Source of the DNA: Galaxea fascicularis
Lineage: Eukaryota; Cnidaria; Anthozoa; Scleractinia; Euphylliidae
Assembly: GCA_948470475.1 (NCBI GenBank)
Contig: OX419336.1
Coordinates: 35,389,876 to 35,453,875, forward strand
Direction: 5' to 3'
DNA: 64,000 nucleotides
Shown: piece after piece, positions 44,501 to 59,100 of the stretch
Position numbering within the stretch: position 1 is the first letter of the stretch
Layout of the letters: each line of letters begins with the position of its first letter
Position numbers and translations under genes: made by a program
The notes under the pieces: model-generated
What the model saw: only the letters and a program-made list of their open reading frames with translations
Databases searched by the model: none
What the model was told of the DNA's origin: nothing

Positions 44501-46209
44501 TGAAATCAATTACCGCGAAAGTTATACTGAAGCGGGATTTAATTCCGGAATTTCATTTGCCTCTTTCCAACAATACACCCGGCTGTATAGAATCCAACTA
44601 CTTATAAATGACGTTTGCATATTTGTATTTTGTTTTCTTCTTGATTGTAAGACTGAAAGCAAAGTTATACTTTATTACCTCGGTCAAATTGAGATTTATT
44701 CCTCAAACAACATGCACATTTCGGTAATAAAATTGGGTTTGTTCTCTGGAAATCGGTTTTTAGTTGTTCGGTTGATATCACGACCATTGTTCACTTTGTT
44801 AGGTTCATCTGACGAATCTATTCCGGCATATATTTTCAATAATATCAAACCGTCTACTTTTCTTATCTTCATATTCACGGCACAAATATTAAATAAATGA
44901 ATAAAAATGCCGGCATGCCATTTTATATAGGCCAATAAAGGAAACCCAATGCAACATTTTGCGAACGACATAAAAAACACAAAGAATAACGTAACATGAA
45001 GTTTCTCCAAGAAAGTTTGTTCTCGGGTTTCACAGGGGAAACTATATAATGGTTGCTAATGGCTAAAATGCTAAGCCTTAGTTTCGTTGTCTGGTTTTAT
45101 CTCTGTGTATGTAAGCACATGCTTTATCATCTGACACATCAAACGTTAAGATCCTCACTTTTCAAGTGATCCGAAACATTTTGTAATACTGGCTCATTTT
45201 AGTGTTAGAGGTACAAGTCTGATTTTCAAATCCATTACTTCACATTTCCTCTAAGTACTCCTATCCAAAGCGAAATGCCTGCACGATATTGTTTAATTTG
45301 ACATTTGATGGTAATAACAAAAGCTAAGGGGACGCACCAGTTCATTGATTATGTTTGTTTAGCATCGTGAAGTCTCTCAAAGCATTAAAATAATTGTCAG
45401 TTTTCCCCCTCGCATCTGCAGATTCAAAAGACGCTTTGCGATCGTAAATTACTTGAAATCAATTTTAACTTCAAACATTTCACTGAAAAGGCTATCATTA
45501 TTTAAAAAGAAATCAAAAAAACTTTTTTCCCTCGTTTTACAGTTGTAAGTGTTAAATAATGAATTTAATTGCGTCGGATATTTATTCGACATGACAAAAT
45601 TAAAACCTTTCTTTCAAATATTCACTTCCCATAAACTGCGTATTTAATTAAACACGTAAAGAAAGCCAGTTTTTATTGACCGTAGTGTTTTGTGATATTA
45701 GGATGCGCAATTGAATTCTCTTCTGGAATTATAAACATCATTGTTTTTAACTGTCACATCTAAAGTTTTGATAGCACTAATTGACCAAAATTTCTCTCGA
45801 AAAAGCTCTAACGAGCACCATTTTCAGCTTGAGGATGTGTTGATGGGATAAATCAAGCAATTGAAATAGTACGCACCTTTAACCTGTTTTACCATAAAGA
45901 ATGCACTATTACTCTCTTCTCCGGATTTCAAAGGGGTTCCTTACCAGCATTGGTAATCTTCACCTCAGGTAAAAATGGAAATTCAAATCTAAACATAATT
46001 TGTGTTTAACTGTCAATCACGTTAAATGAACCTGTCTCTAAAAGAAAACAAAAAAGCTCCATGCAAAGCGGGAGCGGAACCAGACACTCCCCTAAAACAC
46101 TGGCTTTTTAAAAGGTCATTGAAACTCTCCGCCAGCTCACTTACTGTAAAGAAGGCCGGCCGAAATCATCAAACTTTGATCAAGCAAAAGAGAACCGAAA
46201 CGCCCAACA
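41539..46209. other. upstream flank of homeobox gene, no gene seen
   Basis: AT-rich sequence with only short, unrecognised frames. As the 5' flank of a developmental regulator it is a likely place for enhancers, but I can name no individual site. Confidence 0.3.
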
Positions 46210-47873
46210 ATGTTCTTCTCACAAGACCCAATGCTGTTATATCAGCAGTCACCTTACATGCAAAGCCCATCACTGCCCCATAGTCCCCCAACTCGTCCAT
46301 CATTTTTGATCGATGATCTTTTGGTTAGAAGACAGTCACCTTATCTGGTACCAAAACAACCTCAAGACCACTCACACGAGCCTCAAATTCCTTCCAATAA
46401 AGGCAGCTCTTTTAAGTTTGGTATGCCGGGCATATTTTCAAGAAGCCGAGAAGAGCATTCACCTGTTTATCAAGGTAAAGATTTTTATCAATTTCGAACT
46501 TTTTAAGCAAAGCTTGTTTAGAGGGAGGGTCCCTTATATTCTCTCGTTGTCGAAGAAGTCTAAACCAGAGAAAGGCCACGTCATCTAGCCTTCCTTCGGG
46601 TAAGTTTGGTGGGATAGATCGTTGCTCAATTGAAAATTAAACCTAATAGAACCAATTTCGAGCCATTTATTACCATGTTAGGAGATGCGAACGAGTTTGA
46701 AGGAGGAAATCAAAGAAATTTGAGCCGATAATGACTTAAAAATTCGCAAATTCTGTAAACTGAAAGCAAATACTTCGCGAAATTTAATCTTCCTTTTCCT
46801 TTTCTTAATAAGCGCCGTTTTTGTCTGGAATTCTCTATTTTGTAATTACACTTTCACACTTTTAACGCTTTGTATTTATTATAGTACAAAAACTTTAAAT
46901 GGTTTCGGAAAGGTTCATTATCTTTCTCGAGTTGTGATAAACCGAATTCGATGAAACTGAGTATCAATCTTAGGGGATACCCTGTGCAATCTTTATTCAA
47001 TTGCGCTGATTTCAATTTGTCTTGAGTCGAAGTAAAATATAAAACTGGTTTCAAAGGAAAAACCGGTGAACAGCTCAAATATGAATATTCCGGAGTCATG
47101 TTTGTTTCATCACAAATATTACCTTTTATTGAATTTGACATTTTATTCACAGATACTTTAAGAAAATGAGCAGCATCTATACTTCAGTTTTCAGAAAACT
47201 GGTACTTTAATGCGAGCTCACGTGGAACTAATGTGCGCAGGTGGAAATAAATGATTTCTTATATAGTTTTTTCTTTTAAATGTACTGTGATGATGGCGTT
47301 ATAGCAACTAAGGAAATGGAAGAAATGCAAACATCATAATGTTACCTATTTATAATAGGATATCAGATTCAGAAGTACCACCTTTCCTTAAGTATGGTCT
47401 ACATTTTTCATATTTTTCCTTTCTCTTCGTCTGCCTCTCTTCACACATGGTTCTTCCTTCCCTCAGATCCCAGCCCTGAAGTTCTCAACTCTCTTCCGGT
47501 GTACTTTCGTCTTAAACCGACCATCAGAACACCAAGCGGTCGAAGATGTCGCAAATCTCGTACAGTGTTCACTGATCTCCAGTTACGCATTCTCGAGAAA
47601 ACGTTCTCGGAGCAGAAGTACCTGGATACCTCGAGCAGAGCTAAGCTGGCTCAAACGTTGGGCTTGAACGAGACGCAAGTGAAAACGTGGTTTCAGAATA
47701 GAAGAATGAAGTGGAAAAAAGATACGAAACAAAACAAGCAAGCGGACTGTGTTGAGGGTGAATCAGCAAAGGCAAGGGAACACAAGAATGCAGAGAGGAG
47801 AAGAAGTGGTGAAGCCATAGAAATGGAGTACCAGAATGACATGATAAAACGAGAGGGTGGGGAGCAGGCGTGA
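46210..47873 (+). CDS. NKL-class homeobox transcription factor (Bar/Barx/Bsx-like)
   Basis: A nuclear DNA-binding regulator. The two coding exons, 46210-46474 and 47467-47873, join in phase 1 (CAAG|GTAAAG and CCTCAG|AT) to give 223 aa. Residues 31-38, SFLIDDLL, form an Eh1-like motif (FxIxxLL) of the kind that recruits Groucho/TLE corepressors. The homeodomain spans about residues 116-175, with [12 protein letters not shown] in the N-terminal arm and helix 1, and recognition helix [17 protein letters not shown]. Thr at position 47 and the LEKTF/QKYL pattern point to the Bar, Barx and Bsx groups. Phe instead of Tyr at 49 argues against classical BarH. The tail after the homeodomain is charged and short. 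The start chosen is the first ATG of the Eh1-bearing frame. Exact orthology needs a tree. Confidence 0.85.
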
Positions 47874-49093
47874 TTATAAGAGACTGAGCCGAGAAGGTGA
47901 TTATTAGAGACTGAGAAAAGGTTTATTTAAATGTGTATATACCATGTAAATTGTGTAATGGAGAGTACCCATGAGCCATGCATGGACAGCATTATCGATA
48001 AAACTGACGTCGTATGCATCTTGTTTTTTTGCACTTGTTTTAACTTGTAAAATAAGTCAGCTTTCATTTAGTGGTAAATATTTGATATTTCAGCACCTAA
48101 AAAACAACCTAGGACTGCAGTTTTGCCGGTAGTGATCACTTTTTCTAGATCAGTGTTTGCCAGTAAATGTTAATCGCTTCATCACCCTCTGAGACGCTTT
48201 AGATAAAAAAATGCTAGTAAAGTAACGAATCCAAAATCCATCGTTGGCTCAAACAAACATCTCTGTAATTATACTTTTGTGGATAAGCGTGAGTTCGCTA
48301 GCCGAGAATTCACCTGAAACTCCCAATGTTTCATGTGTGTTTTGTTTTTTAGAAAGGTAATGTATTATTAGATGAATTTTTAATTAGAATTATTTTGAAA
48401 CTCTGGCAATAACGCATTGCACATCTTTGATGAGTTTGCTCTTCGGAGTCACTATTTAAGCTAACTGGTAACAGCATTTTGCTCAATGATGAAAAACAAC
48501 CTTCATCACCGTGATCTGTTTAATTAAAAATAATTAAAATGGGCTATCTTTGTAGCTTGACAGTTAATGCGTTTTCAGTGGACTTTGACAAATTGAGGGG
48601 TCATTTGCGTCACAAAAATCAGAGTATTGGAGTCTAGAAGAAGGAAATGGAAGTTAACCAGGGTTCAAGTTATATAGGTTATCAAATAGATGAAACAGTT
48701 ATTTATCATTCTATCGTACAATAACCGCGATATAATTTAATATTTAATTTCTGTCCTCCTTATCTGATAGTTAAACCAACAAAATAAAAATTATCCAGAT
48801 GTGCGAGATTGTGCAACCGGGTTTTACCGGATAGAGCGCACTTGTACCCGTCTGAATAAAGATAGAAAGGAACAATTGCCGACTGGATCCTTGTATAAAT
48901 GCAAATGCAGCGTACGCCTTTTGCAACGATAAGTACATCATATAGAGCCATCCAAGAAGTCAATAAAATCCTTATCAGCTTTCAAATTAGTACCTTTACA
49001 ATGTGAAAAAGGTGATCTGTGCTAAATAAGAAACGGTAAGAGGCAAGACATATAGATAGGGTGTTACCTGATCTCAGTAGTAGATTAAAATTT
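47874..49093. other. homeobox 3' flank, no gene seen
   Basis: Probable 3' UTR followed by intergenic DNA. An AATAAA occurs near 48855 but is almost 1 kb from the stop. No other gene was recognised. Confidence 0.3.
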
Positions 49094-49457
49094 CTCTGCT
49101 AGCAGAGGCCTCTTTTCCTTGTAAGGTCGGGACATACTAGGCGACAAGTCGCTGCAACAAATCGCCTCGTGTGACGTGGTGAATTTTTGTGAAAATCATT
49201 GTCGCTGCGATCAGCTGCATGAATTCAAACCAGTTTGAATTCGCGCGACTAATCGCAGAGACAAAAACAGCGAAAGCAGCGTTGTCGCGACTGACTTGTT
49301 TTGCAGACAGTACACACGGAGTGACTTGTCGCAGAGACCTATCGCAGCGACTTGCCGCCTAGTGTTTCCCGACCTGTATTCAGCGTGTGGGAGAAAAGAG
49401 ACGTCTTTTTACTCCCGCACGCTGAACACAAGGAAAAGAGGCCCCTGCTAGCAGGGA
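49094..49457. repeat. 364-bp MITE with nested inverted arms
   Basis: Outer arms CTGCTAGCAGAGGCCTCTTTTCC and the inverse pair, then inner arms GTCGGGACATACTAGGCGAC and its inverse. Several GTCGCTGCGA-type words repeat inside. No coding frame. Confidence 0.6.
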
Positions 49458-50139
49458 AGATTAAATTACACCCCTCAAACAAGAGAATATCCAACTTCAG
49501 AATCATAGTTCCTTTCAATTCTCTCAGCCAGTTCATCTTCAGTTCAGTTTCGGTATGTATTTTACAGTAGCGATGGTCGCTCACAGTCCAAAAATCGCGA
49601 GAATCAAGAGATACATGTTGATGTCAGGGCTTAAAGGCCTTGGGTTAAGAAAGAGAGAACGAATTGATGTTAGGTCACGACGAGCAGCGGCCGTTTTTTC
49701 TTATTTCTTTTTTTTTTTCAGTTTTCTACGCTTTTTAACAGTATATGCGAAAGTAAAGAACACACAAGACAAATTTCGTTTTTCATTCATGTATTTTATG
49801 TGAGTTCACTTGCTTCAACAGCACGAGTTAAATTATTCTACGATTATTATTAAAATAGAAATTCCGACCAAGTGAGAGGTAAAACGTTAAATGCGATTGT
49901 GGCGAGTTAAGGAAATTCAGCTAGGAATTGACTTCAAACAAAATGTTTCGACGCAGAATTCCTCGAGACGCAAAGCGATAAAAAAAATACCTTTCACTCT
50001 GTGGCTTAAAAGAACTTTGCGGTGAGTAGAGTCTGAGACTACAATTGGCCACGGATTAGTTTCTACTTAAATTATTAATCACTGGATAATATGCATCATT
50101 TGCAAGACGCTGTTCGAGGCAGTAGGAGGACGTCCGCTT

Positions 50140-53100
50140 CTACACTTTATAACCAAATTCCTTGGCATCATCTTCAGTAAAATCACCGTAACGCCACAGG
50201 TTTAACTGTAAAAAAAGAAATAAAATGGGTTAAAAGCTGACTGCTTATCACCAGCTACGATTGAGGTATTACCTGGACAGTACGTGCCATCACAGGCTTT
50301 ATAATACGACCGTTGCATGTGGATGGTACTTTGCTGTTTACCATTGCAGGGTCCATGCATCTTTTATTGATAACAAGTTCAGTTTACCCATATTTTCTAT
50401 CTCGAGTTTTGTTGCAGATATGATTAAGTGGTAACAACATTTCGTGTCGTCCACTTCCGTTTAAAATCGGCGTGTCATCAACTCGTGGCTCTGCAGTTCA
50501 AACTTGCCCTCGTCAGTTGTCCAATGTTGTGTTTTCGTCACTATTCGTTTTTATTATCAATAATAAAGCAAAAGATCGTCCTTGTTGTTCGCCCCTACCC
50601 CCCGGTTTTCAAGCTGGATTAAGTAGATCGACAAGGATCGTATCGACAATTGGTTGAATCGGGGTCAGCATGTGGGCCACTGCGCACCTACCCCTCCCCT
50701 AACCCAACAAAGTTATAAGTCAACAAGTTAGTGTGGTGTTAATGTTGGTTTAGGGGAGGGGTAGGTGCGCAGTGGCCCAGATACTGACATTGATCCCAGT
50801 GGTCTTACCCTTGCTTTCCTTGCTGCATCCTGGGCCCTGCTATACTCTTCCATAAGCTTCTGCAGTCGCTTCTCTTTCCTCTTCTCAACGGTCACCAGGC
50901 CGTCTGTTACAAGAGCCTTGGCCACATCCTCTCCGTTCTCCTGAACTAATGTAACGTAATCCTACCAAGGCAAACGTACGCTTAAGTCAATGTTGTTTCA
51001 GCGAACTCTCTGGTCACCGAGTTTTGGACCGGATTGGACTGGATTCCCCAAAAAGCTGTTGTGTGCAAGGTTAATGTAAGAAGTGGTCTTCAGGGGACCA
51101 ATTAAATTCCAAACTTTAACTGACTACCACACGAACCAAAGAGGACTCATATTTTATTTGTTTAAACACTTGTTATTATTGGCAGCCAATAAGCTGATGT
51201 GGACCTGTTATCTTCTACATGACACACACAAAGACCAGACCAAAGAACCGGAAACTACGTCCCCTACTCTTAACGACCAGTGTGCGGGTACTTTAACATC
51301 CCAACAAGAGCGATTTACGTATCGTCCTTATCCGAGAAGACTCGGCGGTGCTGACGTGCGTTTCTCAAAACCCCCGAGACTTTTCGGGCCTATTGGGGTT
51401 GCCATAATTTCCTACTTATCTTAAAAACAAAGTCGTTTCCAGGCATGACATTTTGAAACAAATTTGCAATTTCGTATCTTAAAAAAGACCTCCTTTCTAG
51501 AATTAGCGGATTGCAGTTTTAGAAATAGCTTTTCGGTCCCGAAACGACGGTTTTTGGGACTTTCGAGAAACGCCCCCCTGATTGTTTGACCTGTTGAGTG
51601 AATGAATTCTTACATGTATACAGAGACGCTTGAGTTGTTCAGTTATCTGAGCAGTTTCGTTTTAATTATTCTGCATGGAGTATGTACTCGAATTAATCAC
51701 TTTGAGGTAACGTCAATGAAATGAGTAGGTAGCGCTTGCCGTAAGAGCACGAGGAGATCTAAGTCCTGGCTAAGTAAGCTCATGAGTCGATTTTCAGCCG
51801 TTGTCCGCGAAAAGAACCCGCGTACACCACTGCAGGAAAACGCGTCGAAGAGTCAAATAATGAGACCAGATACTCGAAACCAAATATTCATTCTAAACGT
51901 GCAAGTAGAAATTAAGAGGCAACCTTTACCTGGCTCAAAGCTTTGTACTCCACATTCAACATGAATTGTCTGTTCTAAAGAAGAAAGTGACAGAAAGTTA
52001 AAATGACGAACTTGATTGCAGCGAAGTCCACGTTAAGATTCGTCAGCCTGGCCAAAGTCACAGTAACAAAAAATGTATGGAACAGAACCCCGTTAAAACG
52101 AACCCAGGTATAACGAAATATCGTTATAACAACCGCCATCCAGGGCCGGGTTGTTCAAAGCCCGATTAAGCTAACCCAGGGTTAGCGAGAATTTTGATTT
52201 CAGTTTTGTATATTTTTGGTTAGGTAATTTGGTTATATTGTTTGCCCTGCAGTTTTGAGCTGTAGTAATCTCAAACTACACCAAAAAATGGTGGTGAAAA
52301 ACGTTGTCAAATAAGAAAACGTAATGCTTCAGTTAATGTTTAACCCTGGGTTAACGTTAACCGGCTTTCGAACAACCCAGCCCAGAAGCGCAGCCTCAAA
52401 AATCTTCCCAGAATTAAACGACTAAATGTCCGGCATCACGCGACTGAAGTTCAAGGAAAAACAGATCAGCGAAAGTAATATTTCAGATACTTACCAGGAC
52501 CAGATTCTTGAAAGCTTCCAATGCATCAGCAACTGCTTCCACCTTTAACAAACAAGAAATCCATTGGAGAGAAATTGTCGCAGAGAGCTCATTTTTCATC
52601 CTCATCCTCATCATTTCTTTATACACGATGAATCTCTTTGACCCTTAAGCTCTGACATCAACATGCATATTCTGTTTGACGATCATTTCCTTTATTCTCA
52701 TAACCTGTTCTCATAACCTGTTCTCATAACCTTCTCTTCTGGCCCCGGTTGTTCAAACGTTGGATAGCGCTATCCACCGGATAAATCACTATCCAGCGGA
52801 TAAGTAATGGGAAAGCTAATTGCACTATCCACTGGAAAGATATTTATCCGGTGGATAGCGCTATCCAGCCTTTGAACAACCGGGGCCTGGTGTGTACCAC
52901 TTCACTGAAGCTACAGATTAGCTGGGTGTCCTCAACCTTATGTCCAATCCACCATACTCATGTTCTTGCATTGTGCTTGTATTAGTCAATACCTCCTGAC
53001 TCCTGAGCACAAGAATAATACTTACAGTAAAAACAGAAACGCTACTTACATCACTTGGAAGTTCAATGAACGCCATATGATATTCATGAGCCTGTGGTGG

Positions 53101-56100
53101 AAAACTGAAGAAGAAATAAAGGCACAGATCAGCATAAATAGTTGTTGTGGAATTCTTTGGAGTTATATACATCCAATGAAATGTGCGATTTCCGATTTTT
53201 CCAACAAATGATAAAAATGCCGATACTTTTGTGAATACGTAAATTAATACATTTCCCCAGAACGTAGTTTCTAAACGCCTTTCACAAGCTTTACCTTTTT
53301 TGAGTTAACGAACAGTTAAAAAAATAAAGAAAATGTCCACCATAACTGGTTAGCTGTAGGTTACCTGTGAAAGGCTGAAGGAAGTGGACAAAGCTTTGTT
53401 ATCGGTAACACTTCTTTCTGCAAAGTAACAAAACACAAGGAAGGTGAATTCCACATAACCACAACCTATTATTTGATTATGAAATAGTTTGTCAAACAAA
53501 ACCTGCTGGTAGAATCAAACAAAGCAATCCTTACGTTTCCGTAATCGATGTAAAACACGTGAATTTCTTTGGGTGAAGCAACGCTCTCTACGCGCGCCCG
53601 GTACCTAGAGAAGACAGAACACACAAAAGCCAGTGACAACTCAGTACTTTGTCGTGTCTACTCTAAGTTGAATGCTGTAAAGAAGAGATTAAGGGCTCTT
53701 TGCCAGCGAAACGCTTCCGCGACACAAGAAACTACCCCCAGCCAAGGTGACACGCAACAAACATGGGAAACGACCATTAATAGAGCTCCTTCCGAATTCA
53801 GTGATCGCTTTGGTCACGCAGTACTCTCCAACTGTGCGCAAAGCGTGGCGTCGTGACGGTCTATCTGATTAAGAAGACGACGCATGTAAAACTAACAACG
53901 GACGTTACGTAGCCTAGTACGAGCAGTTTCACTACTAAATAATTCTCGGCGATAAGTGACTTTTTCCCGCCTCAGCTCGCGGTCGTCAGCCTCGCCGGCG
54001 ATGTGTCGCGCGAGAATGATTTAGTAGTGAGCCTGCTCGCAGGTTAGACGTTGAGCTGAAGGAGACTGACATACCAGTTATTATCCACAAACAAAGCTGC
54101 ACATAGATCTCCTTTTCTTGCCGTGTATGAACCAGGTAATGGTGGATCAGTACTCAGCTCTTTGTGAAGATCATCCATGAGTTTTTCCAGCTGGCCACCT
54201 GTGAAAAACAAGAGAAATAAAATTAACTCTCCACTTTTAACCCTTCACCTCCCAATCTGATTGTTAATTATCCTTTCTGGACGCAATATATTTCCTTGTA
54301 CATTAGTTAAGAGAATTTAGGGTTATATCAAGATAAAACCATCTGCCTGATAAGGTTGTCTATTCTTATTTCCTGTCTGTTGGCCAATATATTGATATTG
54401 AGAAGTTGTATGCTAATCACTGCTGGGTGTTAAAGGTTAAAAGGTAATACTCCTTATTTCAAAATGGCTCCCATTCTAATATTCTCTTGTTTTTATTCCA
54501 GTTAGGCCTTGTTGCCTAGTTCAGGGTAACATATTGTTTCGAATTTTGCTCTTGAGGAGCCAACAAGGGCTGATTTAAATAAAAACAAAATAATACGTAT
54601 TAGAATAGGAACCATTTTAAAATAAGGTGTTCGTATCATCATAGTTTTCTGAAACCGCTCACCTGATTCAACATGTTGCGCCCAAAATGAGAGACTCTGT
54701 TTAGTTTCTGTAACAACGACCTAAGACGAAGGAAGCCAAACAGATTACATGAAGTCAGGGAACAACAATTTGGCAGCTCATAAAAAGGCAAATCCACCTT
54801 CAAAGCTACATCAAATGTCAAGAAAAATAAACATACCTTCTTATAATTGCACTTTCTTTCCGTTTCCTCCACGACTACGATGTTCTTAGGTTCTTCATAA
54901 TTGGCCCATAACTGAAAAATATCAACAAACTAACTGATAAAATTGCCAAACCGACCACGCGCGCCAAGCCGCTGCTTTGATCAATTCAATTGCTTAGTTA
55001 ATAACAGGGACCGCGCGGGAGGTGGGGCCGAGGCGCCAGTCAGTAAACCAAAGCTATTCTAGAATGAACTTTCTTTGGATTCCCGGGTAGTCGTACCTTA
55101 AGTTTCTTAGATTTTGCCTGCTCTTCTGCCTGTATGAGCTGATGATAGAAACTGGAACGTTCAGCTGTGAAGTGGACTTGAGAGAGACCATCCTAGAAAC
55201 ACACACACACACAAAAACAACAATAATATTATGGAACCATTAAGAACACACGCACAAACAAGCATAGGTTTACGAATTTCCAGCAGAGTGATATCGAGAA
55301 AGAAAGAACTTGACTAAATCTCGTGTTGTGAGTTTTTGCTTTTACTAAACAAGCTTGAAGAAACATAACGGACAGTTCGCCAAGAACCAGCACCACCTGT
55401 CGTCTCTTGCCCGAAGCCTACCCCAGTGTTCACATTTGGTTCTTTACTCAGCTTTCACTCGCCCCAAAATATGCCACTCTCCAGGTTAAACACCATCGCG
55501 CCGCCACAAGAACAACAGTGGCCGTCGGCAATAATCCGTTTTAGACGGATAACCCGTTTTTAGTGTGAAAACGACCAATAATTAACAAGCAAAATTGCTT
55601 TTTTTTTTCGCAATTTACCTCAACCAATGCTACAGAGAGGTTGGTATTATCCACAAACACCCAGCCAATGAAGTTACCAGCCTTGTCTATTGCTTCGACT
55701 TCGACTTCAACCTGACAACGAAACAACCATACAAAAAGGATTACAGTTGCTTCCGAGAACTCGAACATTAAAGGGAAACGAGAAAAGGTTCGAGTTAGCG
55801 GGATTTCGACAAGTTATCGAGAGGAAAATTATAGAGAAAATGACCTGAAGGGAAAAACAGGTCACCTCGAGTTATCGAGGGTTCAAGTTATCGGAAGTCA
55901 ACTATCATGGGGGCTCATAAGTCGGTATAGTTGCGGTTTCAACCCCAACTTCGTGTAACTGAAAATAACCATAACGTAAGTTCGTGTCGATTGCAAACAG
56001 AGTATCAATGGATAGCCCTGTTCAATCCTTCACTTTCAACTCCAACCAGAGATTACTTCCAATGCTTTGGACTTCCAAGAGTGAACTGAAGATCACGCTT

Positions 56101-59100
56101 CTAGCTCTTACCTCTCTCTGCATACAAAGGTCTTTGGTGAAGCTCAACGCTTCGTCGCCATAAGGTTCGCCTTCCGTGGCAATGACACCTTGAGATGTGA
56201 CTATTCTGCCTGCGCGGGGACATGTGATGCCTGTAAAATAGACGCACCGAAGAAAAGGTTTTACTTCTTCGCGTGTTAAAATAGTCGCCTGATATTCCGT
56301 GTATTCTGTTAATCACTAAACGGAATGAAACTACTATAATGGCCAGAAGTTACGAAGGGAAGTTGATCTTAGCAGGCAAAAATTTAATCATGGGGTGATT
56401 AAAGTTGACCGTATCGCAAGGATGTTCCCAGGGCCAGCTTCTGATATTTTAGGGCGGTATAATTCGGCTAACCGGGGCAACTAAGGCTGTCGCTCATGCA
56501 AGGAATTCTTAGGATAACATCCATTCGGGAAAATCGAAATTAACCGACTTGACTTCTCATTCCGACAAACAAATATTTTGTTGAGCGGCGGCGGTCATAG
56601 TGACAAGAAGATTTCTGTTTTTTTTAATTTTTGTTTACTTCAATGTTATTTTGATTCGTTTCGTTTTATTTCAATACATTTTCTTTTGTATCTCTTTTGC
56701 TTTTTGGCCACCAAACGCCTCTGAAACTTGCCTCAAGATCAGCAAAACGTTTGAGATTTGGATTGAAAGCCGCACTTAGGTTGTGTAGACCAATCTAGCA
56801 ATACAAATCGATTACAGCGGGAAAATGGACGCCGGGTGAGTTCTAGGCTCCTTCGCAGCCGTCTTTCGGGATGTCACGCAACGCGCTCTTGCGGGGGAGC
56901 GTTGCATGACATCCCGAAAGACGGCTGCGAAGGAGACTAGGCGAGTTCTTACAATTAACCGACCATGGACAAGTTCAATTGACCAATTGTTTTTACACAT
57001 GAAGCTATAAGCAGCCGCTCACCTGCAACGAGGAAGGTTATAAGACATGTCTCCTTTGGTAGGTACAATCTTAGTCTTGAACCACTGGCAACAAACTGTG
57101 ATAGCGTAAAAACAACCGAAAGGCGAATCAGATTTTTATTCACTCGTCAGTTGATCTTGATCTTCGCCACCACATTTAAACTCAAAACGTTATTACTCAC
57201 TTCAACTATTGCTGAAGATCTTCCTGCTCGTTGTAAAAACGGTAAGAATTGCTTCGCCTTCGTTGGCTCCTAAAGAACAACCAATTTATTGTCAATTCGA
57301 AATTAAAATACGAGCTTTCAAAATACCATACTGTGATGTTCAAATGTACCTCGCTTGCTTAATGTTTTTTTCTTCCCAGAAAGTAAGAATGCATATTGGA
57401 TTGCATGAATCCAAGAGGTAATTTGCTAAAGAGCAACGAGATAAAATAACTAAATATGGACAACGCAAAGCAAACAAGAAACGCATGCGCACTGATCAAA
57501 GCATTGCCCACACGAACCTACCACGCAGTATCAAAGTGGAAAATGTTCACCCACAAAAAAGCCACTCTAACCTTACAGGGAAAACGAAAACTGCTAAACT
57601 CGAGCGTTACCTGCTAAATGGCAAAAACAAAAAAGGGCCTCAAGATACACGTTTTCCCAATTTCACATCTTTAAAAGTGGTGCCGTGTTTGTAAGTCATC
57701 CGTTCTACAGTGTACAAGGCCAAGGACCACAGTACCGCTCAAAATAAGTTGTATCGGTAACAATTCGCTTAACGTGCCAAGCTTCTTGCATTGAAGTGCA
57801 CCCAACCCCAAAATACTTTTTTCGCTAAAACAAATCTTTGCACCTGTTGGAAAAGCATCGCGCTGTTTTTTGTTCTTTTTTTGCCAACGGTTGGCTATTT
57901 ATAGGCTTCCAAACTTACGAAAAAATAAGCATCATTTGGTACATGACCGAGTGAGAAGGGGCGTGGGTTTATTCTTGAATTGACGTCACAAACTGATTTG
58001 CATCGCATTAAGTCTTTGTAAACATGTATGCAAAGAAGTTTTTGACGTCAATTCAAGAATAGACCCCCGCCCCTTCTCACTCGGTTATGTACCAAATGAT
58101 GGTTATTTTTTGTAAGTTTGGAAGCCTATAAATAGCCAACCGTTGGCAAAAAAGAACAAAAAACAGCGCAATGCTTTTCCAACAGGTGCAAAGATTTGTT
58201 TTAGCGAAAAAAGTATTTGGGGTTAGGTGCACTTTAATTTAGATGGGATGTTCTTGAAAACGGTATACACCAATGTCTAATAAAATTCAGTTTAAAGGCA
58301 AACTGTTTTCCTACGTAAGATTAATCAGACAAACGCTGTCCTTTCTCCCCTCACCCCACCCCTCAGTGACCCTTTGCTCCTCCACTCTCACGCAGTCCAG
58401 GTTGATCCTAGTCTAGAACACTATTCATTCATGACTAAGTGGCCCGAGTTCTGAAGCAGGCACCGCTGACTCACCCCTGATAGTTCAGCCACTCTGTGGA
58501 TGGGTGATTCTTTCTTGCTGTGTAACCCTTTTCCATTCTTTATAGCACGTGTCTCAGCCGCCAGCAAGTCGTCGTAACATGAAGACCGCTGATCATCATC
58601 TTGCCTGTGTCGTAACGCCGTCGCAAAGCCTTTGCTGATTAGAGCCTCTGCTATATTAATACCGCTGATAGTCACCGTTGCGCATGTCCGCTCTGGGAAT
58701 CCATCACTTGGAGGCTTGATGTAATCAATTTTTACATTAACCTACAAACAGGAAATTACGTTTTTAGGCTACAATACCGACATCCACTTCTAAAAGACAA
58801 TCCTCTCCTTGTTAGCTTGTACCTCAGCGGGCTTCTACATTTGCTTCCCGTTGCAAGCAGTACGAAGCAAATACCGTCCTACGATACGAAGCCAGCAAAC
58901 TTGTTAGCTTCCAACGAATATCCCATTAGCTCAGTTCCAGAACGCCAACCTGTGCCCATTGTAAGGATGAACTCATAACGGGGCCTGAAAACTTTCTTCA
59001 TAGTCCCGTTCCAGTAATGTGATGGAAAACATTACTTCATTGTGCTTACTCCTTTACAAAATGCCCCTCTATTTCTCCACAACAGCTCCTTGTGTTATTC

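Noticed and set aside
44469..44900. 143-aa plus frame upstream of the homeobox gene
   Set aside because: Low-complexity hydrophobic AT-rich translation with no motif. It is most likely a chance open frame.
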